The translations under genes and the position numbers were made by a program. From NCBI GenBank assembly GCA_964518135.1, contig CAZFEY010000027.1, positions 1-9,874 on the forward strand: a stretch of DNA of 9,874 nucleotides, in the 5' to 3' direction. Source of the DNA: 2-12-FULL-40-12 sp964518135 (GTDB lineage: Bacteria; Patescibacteriota; Minisyncoccia; Minisyncoccales; 2-12-FULL-40-12). Positions 5,917-9,874 of the stretch are shown here, piece by piece. The number at the start of each line of letters is the position of its first letter. The first letter of the stretch is position 1. Below the pieces are notes generated by a model that was given only the letters and a program-made list of their open reading frames with translations, ran no database searches and had not been told where the DNA came from.

Positions 5917-7863
5917 ATGAAATATTTTCAATGGACAATTGGTTCAACTACGGTCCGCAATCCAGATAGATTGCGAGAAGGCTTACAAATCTTAAATGAT
6001 CACTTTGACGGCCAAGAGTGGAATATTGCTCAACAGGAAAAGTTTTTTAATCTACTCCGAGAAAATAAAGTATACGAGATGGATGAGGAAAATTACGGAC
6101 GAATGATCAGTGCCAGAAAACAGGAGCATGCAAGAAAATGGATATCCGTTCTCAACCAGCTTGGCTTTTGTTTCGCCTACGAATCATCTGGTAAACCAGT
6201 AGTTATTACATCCACTGGTAAAGCTCTTTTAGACAATCCTGATATAGAAGATGAAGTATTTTTGCGGCAATTGCTTAAATATCAAAAACCTTGTGTTTTG
6301 CCGAAACAAAGCGGAGCCGCTTTTGAGGACGTCTCCGTCCTGCCTTTTATAGTGAGTCTTAAAATAACCCATGAACTCGACGGGCTTTCAAAAGAAGAAA
6401 TAAGTATCTTTTTGAACACTACGGTCCGAATGGAAGATATAGATAAAATTATAGAGCAGATCAATACATATCGAGCCCAACGAAATGCCGTTGAGGGCCG
6501 AGTAAAGAAAAAGGAATTTTATGTAAAAACACAATTGGCTCGCCTCGAAGAGGTTTTTGCTGACGAAATTGAGGAGAGAACGATTTTAATTAAAGAGCTT
6601 CTGAAAGAATATAAGAAAAACTCTGCTATTATTTCCTCGGCTATAGGAAAGAAATTGTTAGCAGAAATAACAAAAGGTGGAAAGGGATCAAATACTCTTA
6701 AAGCAGTAAAGGCACAAAAAAATATCAGCGAAGTAATAAAAAGCGACAAAGGATTGTCCTCAATTAAGAAAGTTTTTCTCGCTTATTATTTACCCCTCAA
6801 AATTGCAACATTAAGAGATTATGCTGATTTAACAGCTAGGTATCTTCGAAAAAGCGGATTGTTTTCGGTGAGCAGGGATAAGCTCATTACGATCACTGAA
6901 AAAGAAGACCTTATTAAGTCTTTACTCGAACAAAAATGGAAGCTTGTAAGCGATGACAAATATTTAGATTATCTTTGGAGCGACTATTTGCCAACACTGC
7001 CAAGTGATAAAGTAGACTATCTAAAAGATCATCTATCCATAATCAAAGCAAAAGAAAAAGTCCTCTTTGACAAGGTGGGAGCGAGAGAGTCCCTAGAACT
7101 CGTCGGGGAGAAAGTAACTCCAGCTAAAGACGTTATTGGCCTTAAACAGCAAAACAAAGTTGTCGAGACAAACTTACTACGATTAAAAGAAATTGATTTT
7201 TATTACTCACAAAGCGAGGAAAAACAAATTGAAGATATTATCAATTTCTACGATCTTATTCTCAACCGAGAAATTCTTGGTGGAGAAGCATATTACCCAG
7301 CATATTTAGAATGGAACACGTGGCGAGTCTTCTTGGCAATAGACACTCTGGCAAACAAACCCTATGAGGCGAGAAATTTTAAGCTTGATGATGAATTACA
7401 GCCTATGAATCACGCGGCTGGCAATCAGCCGGATATGGTTTTTGAGTATGAAAACTTCGTGCTGGTCACAGAAGTAACCTTAAGTGTTAGAGCTAACCAA
7501 TGGAGTAGTGAGTCCGAACCCGTGCCGCGACATGTTGCTAAAATCCAGTCAAAATTTAAGGGACAAAAAGAGGTCTTCGGTATTTTTATTGCTCCTCAGA
7601 TAGATACTAACTCTGTGTTGACATTCTTTAATAGCAGACAGTACGCCGTAGAAAACGATGAAATTATCGAGACGACAATTATTCCCTTGACTATTGAACA
7701 GATGAAATGGCTTCTTAGTGTCTTTAAAACAAAACGTTTCTCGACTCAAGATATAAAGCGACTAATGGAGTCAATTCGATCTGAAATAACCGTGTCAAAA
7801 AATGCGTTGGATTGGGGTAAGAAAATTCCAGTAATTATGAACAGCTGGGCAGAACAATTATGA
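5917..7863 (+). CDS. BstNBI/AlwI-family type IIS restriction (or nicking) endonuclease
   Basis: This 648-residue protein cleaves, or nicks, DNA beside an asymmetric site. The N-terminus (WTIGSTTVRNPDRLREGL) matches the opening of AlwI-family enzymes, and the middle (FLRQLLKYQKP, DGLSKEEISIF) follows the N.BstNBI/BspD6I recognition region. The C-terminal PD-(D/E)XK nuclease has LEWNTW (Glu465), DELQP..HAAGNQPDM (Asp506), TEVTLS (Glu519) and ESEPVPRH (Glu532). The 13-residue steps between the last three acids are the same as I recall for D456, E469 and E482 of Nt.BspD6I, so the active site appears intact. Known relatives recognise GAGTC (BstNBI, PleI, MlyI) or GGATC (AlwI); the site here cannot be read from sequence. 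It starts three bases after the LexA-methyltransferase stop and overlaps the next gene by four bases (ATGA), so the operon is translationally coupled. Whether it makes double-strand cuts or nicks depends on dimerisation and is unknown. Confidence 0.93.
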   Translation: MKYFQWTIGSTTVRNPDRLREGLQILNDHFDGQEWNIAQQEKFFNLLRENKVYEMDEENYGRMISARKQEHARKWISVLNQLGFCFAYESSGKPVVITSTGKALLDNPDIEDEVFLRQLLKYQKPCVLPKQSGAAFEDVSVLPFIVSLKITHELDGLSKEEISIFLNTTVRMEDIDKIIEQINTYRAQRNAVEGRVKKKEFYVKTQLARLEEVFADEIEERTILIKELLKEYKKNSAIISSAIGKKLLAEITKGGKGSNTLKAVKAQKNISEVIKSDKGLSSIKKVFLAYYLPLKIATLRDYADLTARYLRKSGLFSVSRDKLITITEKEDLIKSLLEQKWKLVSDDKYLDYLWSDYLPTLPSDKVDYLKDHLSIIKAKEKVLFDKVGARESLELVGEKVTPAKDVIGLKQQNKVVETNLLRLKEIDFYYSQSEEKQIEDIINFYDLILNREILGGEAYYPAYLEWNTWRVFLAIDTLANKPYEARNFKLDDELQPMNHAAGNQPDMVFEYENFVLVTEVTLSVRANQWSSESEPVPRHVAKIQSKFKGQKEVFGIFIAPQIDTNSVLTFFNSRQYAVENDEIIETTIIPLTIEQMKWLLSVFKTKRFSTQDIKRLMESIRSEITVSKNALDWGKKIPVIMNSWAEQL

Positions 7864-8633
7864 AAACCAATACAATTCACAAAGGCGACTGCCGACAAAT
7901 ACTAAAAAAAGAGATACCCGATGAGAGTATAGATTTAATTTTTGCCGATCCCCCTTATAACCTTTCCGGCAAAAGCATGGAGTGGAAAAACAAAGGCTTG
8001 GGTGGTGATTGGTTCAAGGTCAATGAGAAGTGGGACACCATGACTGAATCAGACTACCTTAAATTTACCCAAGCATGGCTTAAAGAATCTCATCGTGTCC
8101 TAAGGCCCCATGGCAGTATTTATATTTCTTGCACATACCACAACATTGGGGAACTGATGATGGCACTTAAAGTTCTCGGATTTATTCCCAAAAACATCAT
8201 CACTTGGCATAAAAATAATGCTATGCCGAGTATGACTCGACGTACTTTCACCCACTCATGCGAATATATTTTATTTTTTTCTAAAGGCAAAAAGTGGATA
8301 TTCAACTACTCTGATATTAAAAAGATGAATCCTGACAAAGCCAAGGATGGCTCTCAAAAACAAATGCGTGATTTATGGGTAATGCCAGTCGTTCAAGGCA
8401 AGGAGAGAGTAAGAGATAAGACAGGACGCGCCGCTCACCCAACCCAAAAGCCAGAAAATTTATTGGAGAGAATAATCCTTGCCAGTAGCAACAAAAGCGA
8501 TGTTGTTCTCGACCCCTTTCTAGGAAGTGGGACAACCGCCTTTGTTGCCCAAAAATTAGGTCGTAGATGGATAGGGATAGAGACTGATGATAAGTATATA
8601 AAGATTGCTCAGAAAAGACTTAAAGTGATTTAA
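7860..8633 (+). CDS. Beta-class N6-adenine DNA methyltransferase, second modification enzyme
   Basis: A 257-residue methyltransferase of the N6/N4 (HinfI/CcrM-like) superfamily. The catalytic motif ADPPYN is near the N-terminus (residues 29-34) and the AdoMet-binding motif DPFLGSGTT near the C-terminus (218-226), the beta-class order. HPTQKPENLLERII, the usual helix before motif I, is also present, so all core motifs are intact. DPPYN rather than SPPY favours adenine N6 methylation. The D12 enzyme at the head of the operon is of a different class, and the endonuclease family uses asymmetric sites, so this enzyme most likely modifies the other strand of the same site. Its ATG overlaps the endonuclease stop in an ATGA, suggesting coupled translation. 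It lacks the extra C-terminal domain of cell-cycle methyltransferases such as CcrM. Recognition sequence is not predictable here. Confidence 0.93.
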   Translation: MKTNTIHKGDCRQILKKEIPDESIDLIFADPPYNLSGKSMEWKNKGLGGDWFKVNEKWDTMTESDYLKFTQAWLKESHRVLRPHGSIYISCTYHNIGELMMALKVLGFIPKNIITWHKNNAMPSMTRRTFTHSCEYILFFSKGKKWIFNYSDIKKMNPDKAKDGSQKQMRDLWVMPVVQGKERVRDKTGRAAHPTQKPENLLERIILASSNKSDVVLDPFLGSGTTAFVAQKLGRRWIGIETDDKYIKIAQKRLKVI

Positions 8634-8640
8634 AAGAGAT

Positions 8641-8937
8641 ATGGATGACCAAGAAACCCCAGCAGAATACAAAGATAAATTTATGCTCATTTTTGTGGGT
8701 GAATTTTGGTCTGATGATCCGATATACGAAACGTGGGTAGAGGGCCGGATTGAAATCCGCAAATGGGAGGACAATTACAGCAACGATGAAATCCGTTACT
8801 GCACACCGAAAACTGATGAATGGTGGGCGTTCCAGGAGAAGTACAGCGCGAAATGGCTGACAGCGAGCGAGCTTGAAGACTTCAAAAAAACAGTGAGGGA
8901 GAAGTTTCGTAAAAAACCGGACAAAGTTAAAAAATGA
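8641..8937 (+). CDS. Small uncharacterised protein following the R-M operon
   Basis: A 98-residue soluble protein starts at ATG 8641, seven bases after the methyltransferase stop, so it is probably co-transcribed. It is rich in Trp, Tyr and acidic residues in its centre (GEFWSDDPIYETW, TDEWWAFQEKYSAKWL) and ends in a basic tail (REKFRKKPDKVKK). It has no signal peptide, membrane segment or catalytic motif I can recognise. The base composition is richer in GC than the upstream genes, so it may belong to the flank rather than to the R-M unit. Possible roles as a small R-M accessory or an unrelated host protein cannot be separated from sequence alone. It is kept as a gene because of its spacing and coding-like composition. 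Confidence 0.7.
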   Translation: MDDQETPAEYKDKFMLIFVGEFWSDDPIYETWVEGRIEIRKWEDNYSNDEIRYCTPKTDEWWAFQEKYSAKWLTASELEDFKKTVREKFRKKPDKVKK

Positions 8938-8974
8938 ACTGGGAATAAGCTTTAAGGTAACTTCCGGTCAAAAA

Positions 8975-9655
8975 ATGATTATGAAAATGAAAAAGGCCGC
9001 GCTGGCCACCAGGTACAAATTCAATATCCTGCGGAATGTAGCAAAGGTCACAACCTTCCGGCTTTCGATTGTCACGACTGAAAAGATACTTCGGTCTTCA
9101 ATGAAAACTGCCGGTATTGCCGATAGTGAAAAAATTATAAGGACAAACCGGCCGGCAATCGGTACGCTGACCAAGGAGCTCATCGAAACCAAGCTCGAAG
9201 TGAAAAGTATCAGGTCCCTATTGGAACGCCGGATGAGCAAGTTTGAGGGTCTGACCGAATATGACCAGCATTTTATAAAAACATTCGCCCGGGAAGCGGC
9301 TGTCGCTTTTGCCGAATATTTTGCCCAAGGAAAAACCAAGCCGGAATTAAAACAGACTATTCTTCATTTATCGGCCGAGGCTGATTTATACCGCGATCCC
9401 AAAAACAAATACTGTTATCCAATGGGCAAAGAGGATCTGCGTCATCGGATCGTAAAATATCTGATCGGCAAAACTTATCAGCCGACACCGGATATCCGTA
9501 TGGCTACGAACGCCGGGAGTGATTACTCTGTCCGTTCGGCCATTATGAAAATTAATGCCAAGGCAAAGAATGATTTGAAAATCACAAGACTCATCGAGGG
9601 CCGTCGAACCGACGGTTACCGGATCAATCCGAAGTACAGAATTTTCTTGCGGTGA
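8975..9655 (+). CDS. Unknown protein with probable C-terminal winged helix
   Basis: A 226-residue basic protein. ATGs at 8975, 8981 and 8987 are all possible starts; the first is taken, without a clear Shine-Dalgarno at proper distance. No TM segment is seen. The first 90 residues are Lys/Arg-rich and helical. A middle helix (about 93-135, TEYDQHFIKTFAREAAVAFA) is followed by a C-terminal part that looks like a winged helix: VRSAIMKINAKAKNDL (186-201) as a helix and GRRTDGYRINPKYRIF (209-224) as a wing, resembling the GYRI/L wing of response-regulator-type domains. This suggests DNA binding, possibly transcription, but no family is assigned. GC content is higher than in the defence genes, so it is likely a flanking host gene. 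It is followed by a probable terminator. Confidence 0.75.
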   Translation: MIMKMKKAALATRYKFNILRNVAKVTTFRLSIVTTEKILRSSMKTAGIADSEKIIRTNRPAIGTLTKELIETKLEVKSIRSLLERRMSKFEGLTEYDQHFIKTFAREAAVAFAEYFAQGKTKPELKQTILHLSAEADLYRDPKNKYCYPMGKEDLRHRIVKYLIGKTYQPTPDIRMATNAGSDYSVRSAIMKINAKAKNDLKITRLIEGRRTDGYRINPKYRIFLR

Positions 9656-9695
9656 CGCTCGTATTCCTCAAGTAGTGTTAATAACTTTGGTGATG

Positions 9696-9718
9696 CACCT
9701 GCAGAACAGGCGTTTTTT
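9696..9718 (+). terminator. Probable intrinsic terminator after the winged-helix gene
   Basis: CCTG (9698-9701) and CAGG (9707-9710) form a short stem around a CAGAA loop. It can be extended by a C-G pair (9696/9712) across one mismatch, and six T residues follow at 9713-9718. It lies about 40 bases after the stop at 9655, the expected place. The stem is short, so strength is uncertain. Confidence 0.55.
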
Positions 9719-9799
9719 GTTTGCAAAAATTTCTTCGCGGACTATTTAAGGCATAGCGCCCCGATTGCAATAATTAATACGTGTGAGAGGAAAAAATTA

Positions 9800-9874
9800 A
9801 TGACGATGAAAATGCCACAATATGGAAAACAATTATTACAAAACCGCCGACCTGGCATTGGTCGCGGTGCTTTT
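9800..9874 (+). CDS. 5' end of an unrecognised protein (partial)
   Basis: An ATG at 9800 opens a frame that stays open for 25 codons to the window edge, beginning MTMKMPQYGKQLLQNRRPG. ATGs at 9806 and 9812 are alternative starts. A purine-rich GAGAGG at 9785-9790 lies nine bases before the first ATG and is the most plausible Shine-Dalgarno in the window, which supports 9800. The N-terminus is basic without a signal peptide. Too little is visible to name a family. It begins about 80 bases after the probable terminator, so it likely has its own promoter in the AT-rich stretch 9741-9790, though no clear -35/-10 pair stands out. Confidence 0.45.
   Translation, partial: MTMKMPQYGKQLLQNRRPGIGRGAF

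Noticed and set aside
9601..9615. CCGTCG-AAC-CGACGG hairpin near the end of the winged-helix gene.
   Set aside because: It is inside the coding sequence, encodes part of the probable wing, and has no T-run; probably chance.
111..9700. The 10-mer GGTGATGCAC near 111-120 and again near 9689-9698 as possible attachment-site direct repeats.
   Set aside because: Repeats of ten bases are expected by chance in nearly 10 kb; no longer match extends from either copy and no integrase is present.
1..9874. CRISPR arrays, tRNA or rRNA genes, insertion sequences.
   Set aside because: No regularly spaced repeats, tRNA-like folds, rRNA-like sequence or transposase frames were seen on either strand.
1..9874. 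Depletion of GAGTC or GGATC in the window as a clue to the endonuclease site.
   Set aside because: Both motifs occur several times in either orientation; no obvious avoidance by eye, and the window is too short for a statistical claim.

Overview
The window suggests a bacterium of low to moderate GC using the standard code (both TAA and TGA end genes). Most starts lack a recognisable Shine-Dalgarno sequence. Together with the look of the small flanking proteins this would fit a Patescibacteria/CPR-type genome, but that is a low-confidence inference. The content is a defence-island segment between more ordinary flanks.

Layout. 2-163 is the 3' tail of an unrecognised + strand gene. 164-330 is non-coding and rich in inverted repeats: a GC-rich hairpin at 190-216 and three alternating arms at 281-335. 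From 4118 leftward to 331 runs a three-gene minus-strand operon: an AbiU2-like HEPN protein, a four-helix membrane protein with a DUF2254-like N-terminus and a long soluble tail, and a third protein with an RNxxxH, HEPN-type motif. From 4228 rightward runs a tightly packed plus-strand restriction-modification operon: a LexA repressor fused in frame to a D12-class adenine methyltransferase, a BstNBI/AlwI-family type IIS (or nicking) endonuclease, and a beta-class N6-adenine methyltransferase. An orphan 98-residue protein and a 226-residue protein with a probable C-terminal winged helix follow. A probable terminator and the first 25 codons of another gene close the window.

How it may work. The endonuclease family recognises asymmetric sites, so two methyltransferases of different classes, one per strand, make sense. 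The unusual part is the first gene. Its LexA half keeps the DNA-binding helices, the Ala-Gly cleavage site and the Ser/Lys dyad at near-canonical spacing, so the protective methyltransferase is probably also an SOS-cleavable autorepressor. The 109-bp divergent gap between the two operons carries a good minus-strand promoter (TTGATG-N17-TATATT) overlapping the probable plus-strand promoter. Next to these lies a TTCG-N7-TTCG direct repeat with 11-bp period, a possible operator. My central hypothesis is a single DNA-damage-responsive switch that sets both a type IIS R-M operon and a divergent HEPN/membrane, possibly abortive-infection, operon. The domain calls are well supported by the sequence; the joint regulation is inference.
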